Source: Amycolatopsis sp. A133
GTDB taxonomy: Bacteria > Actinomycetota > Actinomycetes > Mycobacteriales > Pseudonocardiaceae
NCBI RefSeq assembly: GCF_031082405.1
Contig: NZ_JAVHJU010000049.1
Span: 38,098-102,097, forward strand
Reading direction: 5' to 3'
Length of the DNA: 64,000 bases
Below are positions 47,563 to 55,912 of this stretch, piece after piece; position 1 is the stretch's first letter, and each line of letters starts with the position of its first letter. A model generated the notes under the pieces. It was given only the letters and a program-made list of their open reading frames with translations. It did no database searches and was not told where the DNA came from. A program made the position numbers and the translations under genes.

Positions 47563-49235
47563 CACGGCACCTCCTTCTCCTCCGGCGACGCCGCGCCGGT
47601 TCGAGTGGATCGGGGACGCCGGAGGACGAACGGCCCCAGCGCGAGCAGGTCGATCGGGGCCGAGCCGAAGCACTCCAGCGCGTCGCGGGGCGAGTCCACC
47701 ATCGGGCGGCCCGCGGTGTTGAGGCTGGTGTTGATCACGACCGGCAGGCCGGTCCGGCGTTCGAAGCCGGCCAGCATCCGGGCCAGTACCGGGTTTTCGC
47801 GTTCTTCGACGGTCTGCACGCGGGCGGTCCCGTCGACGTGGGTGACGGCCGGGATGCGGTCCCGCCAGTCCTCGGCGACGTCGTGCACGAACAGCATGTA
47901 GGGACTGGGCAGCGGGCCGCGGGTGAAGATCCCGGCCGCCCGCTCGGCCCGCACCATCGGCGCCACCGGGCGGAACTGCTCGCGGCCCTTGACGTCGTTG
48001 AGCCGTTCCAGGTTCGCCTTGCGGCCCGGGTGGGCCAGCAGCGACCGGTGGCCCAGCGCTCGCGGGCCGAACTCGGCCCGGCCCTGGAACCAGGCGATCA
48101 CTTCGTCGTTCGCCAGCGCTTCGGCGACGGTCTCGGCGATGTCGTCGGGACGCTCGTACGGCAGCTTCGCCTTGATGAGGATTTCTTCGAGCTCTTCGTC
48201 GGTCCACCCGCGACCCAAGCCGGCGTCTCCCATGGGTGTCCCGCGTTCCCCGGCTTCGGCGGCCAGCTGCAGCGCGGCGCCGAGCGCGGTCCCCGCGTCC
48301 CCCGCGGCGGGCTGTACCCAGATCCGGTCGAACGGGCCCTCGGCGTGCAGCCGGGTGTTGGCGACGCAGTTGAGCGCGATCCCGCCCGCCAGCGCGAGGT
48401 CCCGGTGACCGGTGCGTTCGTGCAGCCAGCCCGTCAGTTCGAGGAGGATGTCCTCGAGGACTTTCTGGACACTGGCGGCGAGATCGGCGTGCCGGCTGCT
48501 CAGTTCTTCGCCCGCTTCGCGGCGCGGGGCCAGCGAAGCCAGGTCGACGCCGGAGGCGTGGAAGCCGCCGTCCCCGGTGACGTGGACGTGCTCGCACAGT
48601 TCGTCGAGGAACGCCGGCTTGCCGTAGGAAGCGAGCGCCATGACCTTGTACTCGTCGCTCGAGCGCGCGAAGCCGAGGTGCTCGGTGAGGTCTTCGTAGA
48701 GCAGGCCGAGCGAGTGCGGGAGCCGCTGGGCCGCCAGTTCCTTGAACCGCCCGTCGCGGTACTCACCGGCCAGGGAGGACGTGCTTTCGCCGCGGCCGTC
48801 GGCGACGAGCACGGCACAGTCGCCGAACGGCGCGGCCAGCGCGGCCGACGCGGCGTGCGCGACGTGGTGCCGGACGAACTTGACGATGCCCGGGTCGAGG
48901 CCGGGCAGAGCGGACTTCAGGAACCGGGGCGCCCGCTGGGCGAACTCCGTCCGCAGTTCCTCACCGCTCGGGTCGTGGCCGGCCAGGCCCGGCTCGACCA
49001 GCGCGGGGTCGTAGGAGTACCCGACGGCGTCGAGGTCCTTCGCGGACAACCCCGCCTGCGCCAAGCACCAGGCGGCGGCCTGGGCCGGCTGCTCCCAGGT
49101 GGAAAACGGCACCGCCTGCTTGCCGTGCTTGCGGCGGCTGAACCGTTCCTCTTCCGCCGCGGCGACGATCTCCCCGTCGACCACCAGCGCTGCGGCCGGG
49201 TCGTGGAAGACGGCATTGATCCCGAGTATGCGCAT
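47562..49235 (-). CDS. Carbamoyltransferase (TobZ/NodU/CmcH family)
   Basis: 557-residue enzyme transferring carbamoyl from carbamoyl phosphate to a hydroxyl, via carbamoyl-adenylate in this family. The N-terminal Kae1-like ATPase half begins MRILGINAVFHDPAAALVVDG, with EEERFSRRKHGKQ and VRHHVAHAASAALA (metal histidines), VLVADGRGE; the C-terminal YrdC-like half has ALAGGIALNCVANTRL, EFGPRALGHRSLLA and FRPVAPMV. It heads the seven-gene operon. The substrate is presumably a heptose or other sugar of the encoded glycan; this is inference from context. Confidence 0.92.
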   Translation of the reverse strand: MRILGINAVFHDPAAALVVDGEIVAAAEEERFSRRKHGKQAVPFSTWEQPAQAAAWCLAQAGLSAKDLDAVGYSYDPALVEPGLAGHDPSGEELRTEFAQRAPRFLKSALPGLDPGIVKFVRHHVAHAASAALAAPFGDCAVLVADGRGESTSSLAGEYRDGRFKELAAQRLPHSLGLLYEDLTEHLGFARSSDEYKVMALASYGKPAFLDELCEHVHVTGDGGFHASGVDLASLAPRREAGEELSSRHADLAASVQKVLEDILLELTGWLHERTGHRDLALAGGIALNCVANTRLHAEGPFDRIWVQPAAGDAGTALGAALQLAAEAGERGTPMGDAGLGRGWTDEELEEILIKAKLPYERPDDIAETVAEALANDEVIAWFQGRAEFGPRALGHRSLLAHPGRKANLERLNDVKGREQFRPVAPMVRAERAAGIFTRGPLPSPYMLFVHDVAEDWRDRIPAVTHVDGTARVQTVEERENPVLARMLAGFERRTGLPVVINTSLNTAGRPMVDSPRDALECFGSAPIDLLALGPFVLRRPRSTRTGAASPEEKEVP

Positions 49236-49282
49236 CGACCTGCCTCTGGCGTTTCGGCGCGGACTCGTGAGGCCCGCTTTCG

Positions 49283-49306
49283 CCTATAGCGCTACCCGGC
49301 GAAGTC
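49283..49306 (-). promoter_or_regulatory. Possible promoter of the seven-gene glycan operon
   Basis: In the unusually AT-rich 112-base gap between the decarboxylase and carbamoyltransferase genes, the minus strand carries TATAGG (complement of 49283-49288) downstream of an AT-rich TTTATCAA segment near 49308-49315. This could be a -10/-35 pair about 48 bases before the start codon. Weak but the best in the gap. Confidence 0.35.
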
Positions 49307-49347
49307 GTTGATAAACGATGGCGCGCAAAAGCCCTGGGCGTCGCTAC

Positions 49348-50313
49348 TCAGCGCGACGGCGCCCGGCGGAACCACGCCGCTGTGCGACGGAGGCCGTCGT
49401 CGGCGTCGACCTTCGGTTCCCAGCCGAGGACGTCGCGGGCGAGGGAGATGTCAGGACAGCGCCGCTGGGGGTCGTCGACCACCGCGTCGACGTACTCGAT
49501 CGGCGAACCGGACCCGGTGATGTCCTTGATCCGCTGCGCCACTTGGCGGACCGTCAGCTCGTGCGGATTGCCGATGTTCACCGGCCCCGGGTGACCGGAT
49601 CGCGCCAGGGCGAGCAGGCCGCGGACGGTGTCCTCGACGTAACAGATGGACCGGGTCTGCTCGCCCGTTCCGGTGACCGTGATCGGCTCGTTCTTGAGCG
49701 CCTGGCCGAGGAACGCCGGGATCATCCGGCCGTCGTGGGCGCGCATGCCGGGGCCGTAGGTGTTGAAGATCCGCGCGATCGCCGTGTCGACGCCGAATTC
49801 GCGGCGGTAGGCCGACGTCAGCGCTTCGGCGTAGCGCTTGGCTTCGTCGTAGACGCTCCGCGGCCCGATCGGGTTGACGTTGCCCCAATACCCTTCGCGC
49901 TGCGGGTGTTCCAGGGGATCGCCGTAGACCTCGCTGGTCGAGGCCAGCACGAACCGGGCACCGTCGCGGCGGGCCAGCTCGAGCGCGTTCTCGGTGCCGT
50001 GCGAGCCCGCGCGCAGCGTTTCCAGCGGCAGGGCCAGGTAGTCGCGGGGCGAGGCGGCCGAAGCCAGGTGGAACACGACGCCGGCTTCGCAGTTCAGCGG
50101 CATCGGCCGGGTGACGTCGTGGCGCACGAACCGGAACCGCTCGTGGCGGCGCAGGTGGTCGAGGCTGTCCGCCGAGGACGTCGCGAGGTTGTCGACGGCG
50201 ATGACTTCGATGTCCTCTTCGAGCAGCAGCTCGCACAGGTGCGCGCCGACGAAGCCGGCACCCCCGGTCACCACCGCGCGCTCGAACCGCCTGGTCACTC
50301 CCGGATCCGTCAT
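49348..50313 (-). CDS. UDP-glucuronate decarboxylase-like NAD-dependent epimerase
   Basis: 321-residue extended SDR. AVVTGGAGFVGAHLCELLL (NAD loop), VRHDVTRPMP, ASTSEVYGDPLEHPQREGYWGNVNPIGPRSVYDEAKRYAE (with YxxxK), FNTYGPGM and RSICYVEDTV match UDP-xylose synthase (UXS), where EVYGDP...YWGNVNPIGPRS.YDE.K is diagnostic. It should convert UDP-glucuronate to UDP-xylose, using the UDP-glucose dehydrogenase product. ATG 50313 has no strong ribosome site. It is 112 bases before the carbamoyltransferase gene, same strand. Confidence 0.88.
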   Translation of the reverse strand: MTDPGVTRRFERAVVTGGAGFVGAHLCELLLEEDIEVIAVDNLATSSADSLDHLRRHERFRFVRHDVTRPMPLNCEAGVVFHLASAASPRDYLALPLETLRAGSHGTENALELARRDGARFVLASTSEVYGDPLEHPQREGYWGNVNPIGPRSVYDEAKRYAEALTSAYRREFGVDTAIARIFNTYGPGMRAHDGRMIPAFLGQALKNEPITVTGTGEQTRSICYVEDTVRGLLALARSGHPGPVNIGNPHELTVRQVAQRIKDITGSGSPIEYVDAVVDDPQRRCPDISLARDVLGWEPKVDADDGLRRTAAWFRRAPSR

Positions 50314-50384
50314 GCCGTTGCGGCTACCCGGCCCCGGTCGGCGCAAACCCGTGTAAGGGGATGAGGATCGGGTACGCCCCGGCC

Positions 50385-51242
50385 ATGCGAGTTCTGCTCA
50401 CCGGTTGGGCCAGTTTCCTGCACGGCGAAGCCACGGCGGGTGACGTCCTCAGCCTGCGCGCGGCCGGAACTGCGCTGGCGCAGGCGGGGATCGACCACGA
50501 CGTCGTGTGGAGTCCCGGCTTCCGGCCCGGCACCCTGCACCTGCCCGACGCGCCGCCCGGCGACTACACGCACGTGGTGTTCGCCTGCGGCCCGGTACAC
50601 GGGCCGCAGGTGCGTTCGCTGCACGAGCGCTACGCCGGCTGCCGCCGGATCGCGGTCGGCGTGTCCGTGCCCGACGCCGGAGACCCGGCGGTGACGGGGT
50701 TCCACCGGGTCCTCCCGCGCGACGACGGCGTCACCGCCGAACTCGACCTTTCGCTGGGGGCACAGGTGTCGCCCACCCCGGTGCTCGGCGTGATCCTCGC
50801 TCCCCACCAGCCGGAATACGGCAGCGCGGGGCGCCACGGCGACGTCCACGAGGCACTGACCGGCTGGCTCGCCGGCCTGGACTGCGCCCGGATCCCCCTG
50901 GACACCCGGCTCGCGCACGAGGACTGGGAGCGGTGCGCGACCCCGGACCAGTTCGCCGCCGCGGTGTCCAAAATGGACGCGGTGGTGACGACCCGGCTGC
51001 ACGGGCTGGTGCTCGGGCTCAAGGCCGGGGTGCCGGTGCTCGCCGTCGACCCGGTGGCCGGGGGCGGAAAGGTGACCGCGCAAGGGAAAGCGCTGGACTG
51101 GCCGGTGGTGGCCGCCGAGGACGCCGACGATCCGGCGTTGCTCGATTCCCGCCTGAAGTGGTGCCTGTCCGCGGCGGTGGCGCCGCCCGCGCACCCGGCT
51201 TCCCTGGCCGCACTGGTGGACGAGCTGGTGGGGCGGCGGTGA
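50385..51242 (+). CDS. Polysaccharide pyruvyl transferase-like protein
   Basis: 285-residue GT-B-like protein: MRVLLTGWASFLHGEATAGDVLSL, VVFACGPVHGPQVRSLHERYA, GVILAPHQPEYG, and the tail motif VVTTRLHGLVLGLKAGVPVLAVDP with KVTAQGKALDWP, as in the PS_pyruv_trans family (CsaB/WcaK-type ketal pyruvyltransferases). It would add a pyruvate ketal to a sugar, giving negative charge; some family members do other transfers. Its stop overlaps the next glycosyltransferase start (GTGA). ATG 50385 is chosen over ATG 50361. Confidence 0.8.
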   Translation: MRVLLTGWASFLHGEATAGDVLSLRAAGTALAQAGIDHDVVWSPGFRPGTLHLPDAPPGDYTHVVFACGPVHGPQVRSLHERYAGCRRIAVGVSVPDAGDPAVTGFHRVLPRDDGVTAELDLSLGAQVSPTPVLGVILAPHQPEYGSAGRHGDVHEALTGWLAGLDCARIPLDTRLAHEDWERCATPDQFAAAVSKMDAVVTTRLHGLVLGLKAGVPVLAVDPVAGGGKVTAQGKALDWPVVAAEDADDPALLDSRLKWCLSAAVAPPAHPASLAALVDELVGRR

Positions 51243-52105
51243 GCGCGCGCACGACCGTCGTCATCGCCACCCGCAACCGCGCCGCCGAACTCGGCCGCAC
51301 CCTCGGCTGGCTGTCCTCTTTGGACCCACAGCCGCCGGTCGTGGTGCTGGACAACGCTTCCGAGGACGAGACACCCGAGGTCGCCGTCCGGTACGCGAAC
51401 GTGCGCCTGATCCGGCTGCCGCAGAACCTGGGTGCCGCCGCGCGCACCCTCGGCGTCATCGCGGCCGACACGCCTTACGTCGCCTTCAGCGACGACGATT
51501 CGTGGTGGGCGCCGGACGCGCTGGCCGAGGCGGAGCGGATCTTCGACGAGCACCCGCGGACCGGCCTGCTGGCCGCGCGCACCCTCGTCGGCCCGGAATG
51601 CCGGGACGACCCGGTGACGCCCGAAATGGAGCGCAGCCCGCTGGGCCGGCCGCACGGCGCGCCGGGGCCGCTGGTGCTGGGCTTCCTCGCCTGCTCGGCG
51701 ATCGTGCGCCGCACGGCGTACCTGCAGGTGGGCGGGTTCAGCCCGCTGCTGCACTTCGGCGCGGAGGAACAGCTGCTCGCCTACGACCTGGCCGCCCGCG
51801 GCTGGGAGGTCTGCTACGTCGGGCACCTGCGTGCCCACCACCACCCGTCCCGGTCGCGGCCGCCGTCGTCGTGGCGCCGCCGGGCCGAACTGCGCAACCG
51901 GCTGCTCATCGCCGTGCTGCGCCGCCCGCCCCGCGTCTGCCGGCGCGAGGTGGCGCGGACGCTGGTGACGGCGCCGGGCGCCGTCCTCGGCGCGGTGCCG
52001 CGGCTGCCGCGCGCGCTGAGTTCCCGGCGCGTCCTGCCCGCCCACGTCGAACACCAGGCCCGGACTCTGGAAAGGACCGCCGAATGGCGCGAATCTCGGT
52101 CGTGA
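51239..52105 (+). CDS. Family 2 glycosyltransferase, tandem copy 1
   Basis: 288-residue GT-A enzyme: TTVVIATRNRAAELGRTLGWL, VVLDNASEDETPEVA, PYVAFSDDDSWWAP (metal DDD), a variable middle and GGFSPLLHFGAEEQLLAYDLAARGWEVCY (acceptor EEQ), then a basic C-terminus with one amphipathic region. It closely parallels the next gene in motif order (ARTLVGPE..DPVTPEMERSP), so the two look like a tandem duplication. GTG 51239 overlaps the pyruvyltransferase-like gene. It probably adds one sugar of the surface glycan. Confidence 0.88.
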   Translation: MSARTTVVIATRNRAAELGRTLGWLSSLDPQPPVVVLDNASEDETPEVAVRYANVRLIRLPQNLGAAARTLGVIAADTPYVAFSDDDSWWAPDALAEAERIFDEHPRTGLLAARTLVGPECRDDPVTPEMERSPLGRPHGAPGPLVLGFLACSAIVRRTAYLQVGGFSPLLHFGAEEQLLAYDLAARGWEVCYVGHLRAHHHPSRSRPPSSWRRRAELRNRLLIAVLRRPPRVCRREVARTLVTAPGAVLGAVPRLPRALSSRRVLPAHVEHQARTLERTAEWRESRS

Positions 52106-52974
52106 TCATCACCCGCAACCGGTGCGCGCAGTTGCGGGAGACGCTGGCGCACATGACGTCCTTAACGGACGCCGCGCCGATCTTCGTCGCGGACAACGGG
52201 TCTGCGGACGGCACGGCCGACATGGTCGCCCGGGAATTCCCCGGCGTTCGCCTGTTCCGCCTGGCGGAGAACCTCGGCGCGGTGGCGCGCAACGTCGCGG
52301 TCGAGGAGGTGACGACGCCGTACGTCGCCTTCTGCGACGACGACACGACGTGGCAGCCCGGCGCGCTCACCCGCGCCGCCGACATCCTGGACGCGTACCC
52401 GGGCCTCGGCTCGGTGACCGGGCGCTGCCTGGTCGAGCCCGGGCTGGCCGAGGACCCGATCACGCCGGAGCTGCGCGAGTCGCCGGTGCCCGGCCCGGAC
52501 TGGCTCCCGGGCCCGGCCCTGCTCGGCATCATGGCCGGGTTGACGGCGGTGCGCGTCAGCGTGTTCCGCGAGGTGGGCGGCTTTTCGCCGCGGATGTGGC
52601 TCGGGGGCGAGGAGGAGCTGTTCGCGCTGGACGTCGCCGCCCGCGGGTGGTGGATGTGCTGGGCGGAGGACGTCGTGATCCACCACGCGCCGTCGAAGCT
52701 GCGCGACCCGCGCCACCGCCGCCGCCTCGGCATCCGCAACACGCTGTGGACGCTCCTGCTGCGCCGCCCCTGGCCCGCGGTCTTCCGCCGCGGCCGTGAC
52801 GTGCTGCGGTCGGCACCACTCGACGGCGCGACGGCGGCGGCCCTGCTGGACGTGGCCCGCGGCTTGCCTTCGGTGCTGCGCGACCGGCAGGTGGTCCCGG
52901 AGCACGTCGAGCGCGGCCTGCGGCTGCTGGAGGCTCCGCAACGCGAGTCGAAGGCCCGGCGTTACGTGGGCTGA
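52084..52974 (+). CDS. Family 2 glycosyltransferase, tandem copy 2
   Basis: 296-residue GT-A enzyme: RISVVIITRNRCAQLRETLAHM, FVADNGSADGTADMV, PYVAFCDDDTTWQPGA, RCLVEPGLAEDPITPELRESP and GGFSPRMWLGGEEELFALDVAARGWWMCW. It is a diverged paralogue of the preceding gene and overlaps it by 22 bases. The C-terminal tail (RRRLGIRNTLWTLLLRRPW) may be amphipathic and membrane-associated. The gene ends in front of a 42-base hairpin repeat. Confidence 0.88.
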   Translation: MARISVVIITRNRCAQLRETLAHMTSLTDAAPIFVADNGSADGTADMVAREFPGVRLFRLAENLGAVARNVAVEEVTTPYVAFCDDDTTWQPGALTRAADILDAYPGLGSVTGRCLVEPGLAEDPITPELRESPVPGPDWLPGPALLGIMAGLTAVRVSVFREVGGFSPRMWLGGEEELFALDVAARGWWMCWAEDVVIHHAPSKLRDPRHRRRLGIRNTLWTLLLRRPWPAVFRRGRDVLRSAPLDGATAAALLDVARGLPSVLRDRQVVPEHVERGLRLLEAPQRESKARRYVG

Positions 52975-52980
52975 CGCGCT

Positions 52981-53022
52981 CGTGAGTGGTAAGGCGGGTT
53001 CTAACCCGCCTTACCACTCACG
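52981..53022. repeat. 42-base palindromic repeat, copy 2 (terminator-like)
   Basis: CGTGAGTGGTAAGGCGGGTT (52981-53000) pairs perfectly with AACCCGCCTTACCACTCACG (53003-53022), leaving only CT in the loop. It separates the convergent GT2 and GT4 genes and matches the element at 29869-29910 at 41 of 42 bases. Confidence 0.85.
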
Positions 53023-53032
53023 ACCGGTCCGG

Positions 53033-54241
53033 TCAGCGAGCCTCGGCCGTAGCCGTCTGCTGGGGGACCAGCTTGGCGTACGCGCGCAGCGTGTCGGCGG
53101 CGACGCGGTCCCACGAGTAGCGGGCCACCGCGCGGTCGCGGCCCGCGGTGCCGTAAGCGTGGCACAGCGCCGGGTCGTCGATCAGCCGCCGCGCCCGGGA
53201 CGCGAGCTCCTTCGGCTGGTGGGGACGGACCAGCAGGCCCGTGACGCCGTCGACGACCGTGTCCGTCAGCCCGCCGACCGCGGCCGCGACCACCGGGACC
53301 CCGCAGGCCATCGCCTCCAGCGGCACGATGCCGAACGGCTCGTACCACGGCGTGCACACCACGGCGTCGGCCGAGCGCAGCAGCGCCGGCATGTCGTCGC
53401 GGGACACCTGGCCGGGCCAGCGGACGCGGTCGCCGACACCGAGGCGTGCGGCGAGCTCCCGCAGCCGCCCCGCCTCAGGGTCCTGGGACAGCCGGCCCCG
53501 CTCCGGGCCGCCCGCGATGACGAGTTCGGTGTCCGGCAGCTGGGTGAGCGCGGTGATCGCGATGTCGAACCCCTTGCGCGGGACCAGCCGGCCGACGGCG
53601 ACCAGCCGGTGCGGCAGCCGGCGGCGGGCCGTCGGCCCGTCGGGGCCGAACCGGTCGAGGTCGACGCCGCAGGGGACGATGGAAATCCGCGACCGCGGCA
53701 CGCCGAGGCGGGACAGCTCGAAGACCTCGTCGGAGCAGGTGGCGATCACGCGCCCGGCCTGGCGGCCGATGATCCGCTCCAGCCGGATGCGGTCGGCCGG
53801 GCTGGTGTCCTGGTCGCCCTGGTAGCGCTTCTTGACGACGCCGAGTGCGTGGAAGGTCTGCGTGACCGGGGTGCCGGTGGCGCTCGCCGCGAGCGAGGTC
53901 GCCAGGCCCGACATCCAGAAGTGCGCGTGCGCCACGTCGGGCCGCTCGAGGGCCCAGTGGTCCCGCAGGAAGCTGCCGAACTCGCCCATGTAGGGCAGGA
54001 GGTGGTCCTTCGGCTCCTTGCGGGCCGGCCCGGCCGGCACGTGCACGACGCGGTAGCCCTGCGGCGTCCGGACCTCCGGCGGCTCGTCGCGGCTCTCCCG
54101 GCGCGTGTAGACGGTCACGTCGTGCCCGGCGCGCACCATCGCGGCCGACAGCTCCGCGACGTGCACGTTCTGGCCACCGGCGTCGGCTTCGCCCAGTGCG
54201 GCGAGGGGGTTGGCGTGCTCGGACACCATCGCGATCTTCAT
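53033..54241 (-). CDS. Family 4 glycosyltransferase
   Basis: 402-residue GT-B retaining glycosyltransferase. KIAMVSEHANPLAALGEADAGGQNVHVAEL is the acceptor-side start with the glycine-rich loop, HAHFWMSGL in the middle, ISIVPCGVDLDRFGP, VGRLVPRKGFDIAITAL and the donor site PWYEPFGIVPLEAMACGVPVVA (E-x7-E). The family includes GlgA/SqdX/mannosyl and UDP-sugar transferases; the sugar cannot be assigned. It lies 23 bases after the second GT4 gene and converges with the GT2 pair. Confidence 0.92.
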   Translation of the reverse strand: MKIAMVSEHANPLAALGEADAGGQNVHVAELSAAMVRAGHDVTVYTRRESRDEPPEVRTPQGYRVVHVPAGPARKEPKDHLLPYMGEFGSFLRDHWALERPDVAHAHFWMSGLATSLAASATGTPVTQTFHALGVVKKRYQGDQDTSPADRIRLERIIGRQAGRVIATCSDEVFELSRLGVPRSRISIVPCGVDLDRFGPDGPTARRRLPHRLVAVGRLVPRKGFDIAITALTQLPDTELVIAGGPERGRLSQDPEAGRLRELAARLGVGDRVRWPGQVSRDDMPALLRSADAVVCTPWYEPFGIVPLEAMACGVPVVAAAVGGLTDTVVDGVTGLLVRPHQPKELASRARRLIDDPALCHAYGTAGRDRAVARYSWDRVAADTLRAYAKLVPQQTATAEAR

Positions 54242-54264
54242 CGGTGAGGCGTTCCCTTCACGGT

Positions 54265-55206
54265 TCAACGGGCCGTCTCGGCGAGGAGGTGGTCCCAAGC
54301 GGTCAGGAAGGCGTCCAGCCCGTAGTGCTTCAGGGCGTGTTCGCGGGCGTTCTTGCCGGCGAGTGCGGCGAAGTCGGGTTCGTGCAGCAGCTCCCGGAAA
54401 CCCCGGGTCAGCACGGAGACGTCCGTGGAGAGCACGCCGGCGTCGTCGGGCACCGCCTCGACCGCCTCGGTGGCGGCGAAGACGACGACCGGCATCGCCA
54501 GGTGCATCGCCTCCAAAAGGGACAGTCCCAGCGACGTCCACCGGGCGGTGTGCAGGTACACGCGGCGGCGGGCGATCTCGTCGTGCAGCCGGGGCGCCGG
54601 GACGTCGCCCCGGCCCCGCAGCGGCTCGGCGAGTTCTCCGGTGCCCATGCCGAACACGTCGACGGGGCCGGCCCCGGCGAGCGTGCCGAGCAGGTCGGCG
54701 CCGGTGACGCGCCGCCGCCGCACCGGTTCGTTGATCATCGAGACCCCGGCGGCGAGCTCGCCGGTGTAGCGCGGTCCCGGATCCGGGATCCCGTGCGGCA
54801 CGACGGCCACCGGCGCGCGGCCGCAGTCCCACATCGCCGCGTTGAAGTGGGTCACGTGCGCGACGGTGATGTCGGACCGGCCGGCCAGGGGGTGCTCGCT
54901 GGCCGCGGCGTACGGCCGGGGCGCGTTGTGTTCCACGTAGACGGCCGGGACGCCCAGGCGCGCGGCGAAGTCGAGCTCCTCCGGGCGCTGCAGGACGACG
55001 ACGTCGGGCTCGGCCTCGGCGAGCCGGTCGAGCGGCACTTCGGTCACCGACGGCCAGTCGCGTCCCGCCTTGCCCAGACCCCAGGGGGCGCCGTCGCGGG
55101 ACACCGGCAGGAAGTAGTCGTGACCGCCGCGGACGAACGCGTCGGTCCACGAGCCGTGCACGTGCCAGAGCAGTACTCTCAGGCGCCGGGATCCGGGAAC
55201 GGTCAT
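54265..55206 (-). CDS. Family 4-like glycosyltransferase
   Basis: 313-residue GT-B-type protein: RLRVLLWHVHGSWTDAFVRGGHDYF, VVLQRPEEL, PAVYVEHNAPRPYAAASEHPL, PVAVVPHGIPDPGPRYTGE, and a C-terminal donor region RWTSLGLSLLEAMHLAMPVVVF (E-x7-E like, with SLLEAM). It is shorter than the usual GT4 because the nucleotide domain is reduced. ATG 55206 opens a two-gene unit with the GT4 gene, marking the edge of the glycan locus. Upstream, 91 bases face a divergent phosphate-transport gene. Confidence 0.82.
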   Translation of the reverse strand: MTVPGSRRLRVLLWHVHGSWTDAFVRGGHDYFLPVSRDGAPWGLGKAGRDWPSVTEVPLDRLAEAEPDVVVLQRPEELDFAARLGVPAVYVEHNAPRPYAAASEHPLAGRSDITVAHVTHFNAAMWDCGRAPVAVVPHGIPDPGPRYTGELAAGVSMINEPVRRRRVTGADLLGTLAGAGPVDVFGMGTGELAEPLRGRGDVPAPRLHDEIARRRVYLHTARWTSLGLSLLEAMHLAMPVVVFAATEAVEAVPDDAGVLSTDVSVLTRGFRELLHEPDFAALAGKNAREHALKHYGLDAFLTAWDHLLAETAR

Positions 55207-55297
55207 GCCTCCTGGTTTCCCGGAGATCGAACGTTAAACGTGCGGCCGCACGGGGTACCCGGCACCCCGAGGCCCGTGCGCCGACGAAGGGACATCC

Positions 55298-55912
55298 ATG
55301 CGGTTCACCCCACGGGGCACCCGGTTCTTCGACCTGCTCACCGACGCCGCGAAGAACCTGGTGGCCGCGGCCGCGCTGCTGCGCGACCTCGTGGCCGCCG
55401 AGCCGGCCGGGCGGGAACCGATCGCGAAGCGCCTGCACGAGGTCGAGCACCAGGGCGACGAGCTGATGCACACCATCATGGTGGAGCTGAACAGCTCGTT
55501 CGTGACGCCGTTCGACCGCGAGGACATCCAGGCTCTGGCCGCCAAGATCGACGACGTGCTGGACTTCATGGACACCGCGGCCGACCTGGCCGTGCTCTAC
55601 CGCATCGACGCGTTCCCGCCGGGGACCGACGACCTGGTCCGGGTGCTCTGCCGGGCGTCGGAGCTGACGGCGTCGTCGATGCCGGGCCTGGCCAAGGTGG
55701 GGGAGCTCGAGCCGTTCTGGATCGAGATCAACGAGCTGGAGAACGAGGCCGACCGGCTCTACCGCCGGATGCTGGCCCACCTGTTCGAGCCGGGCGGGGA
55801 CGCCCTCGAGGTGCTGAAGACCAAGGAGGTCGTCGAGCAGTTCGAGCTGGCCGCCGACGCGTTCGAGCACCTGGCCGATGTGGTGCAGACCATCGCGGTC
55901 AAGGAGTCCTGA
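55298..55912 (+). CDS. DUF47/PhoU-like phosphate transport regulator
   Basis: 204-residue all-helical protein of the DUF47 (YkaA/PhoU-like) family: RFTPRGTRFFDLLTDAAKNLVAAAALL, VEHQGDELMHTIMVELNSSFVTPFDREDI and DVLDFMDTAADLAVLY are the standard signatures, with DD/E residues for metal binding. Such proteins sit next to Pit transporters and modulate low-affinity phosphate uptake. The stop is adjacent to the GTG of the pit gene. Confidence 0.92.
   Translation: MRFTPRGTRFFDLLTDAAKNLVAAAALLRDLVAAEPAGREPIAKRLHEVEHQGDELMHTIMVELNSSFVTPFDREDIQALAAKIDDVLDFMDTAADLAVLYRIDAFPPGTDDLVRVLCRASELTASSMPGLAKVGELEPFWIEINELENEADRLYRRMLAHLFEPGGDALEVLKTKEVVEQFELAADAFEHLADVVQTIAVKES

Noticed and set aside
36273..55206. 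Secondary-metabolite (antibiotic) cluster reading of the glycan locus
   Set aside because: No polyketide, peptide or aminoglycoside core genes are present; several glycosyltransferases and nucleotide-sugar genes alone favour a structural glycan, although a small heptose antibiotic cannot be fully excluded.
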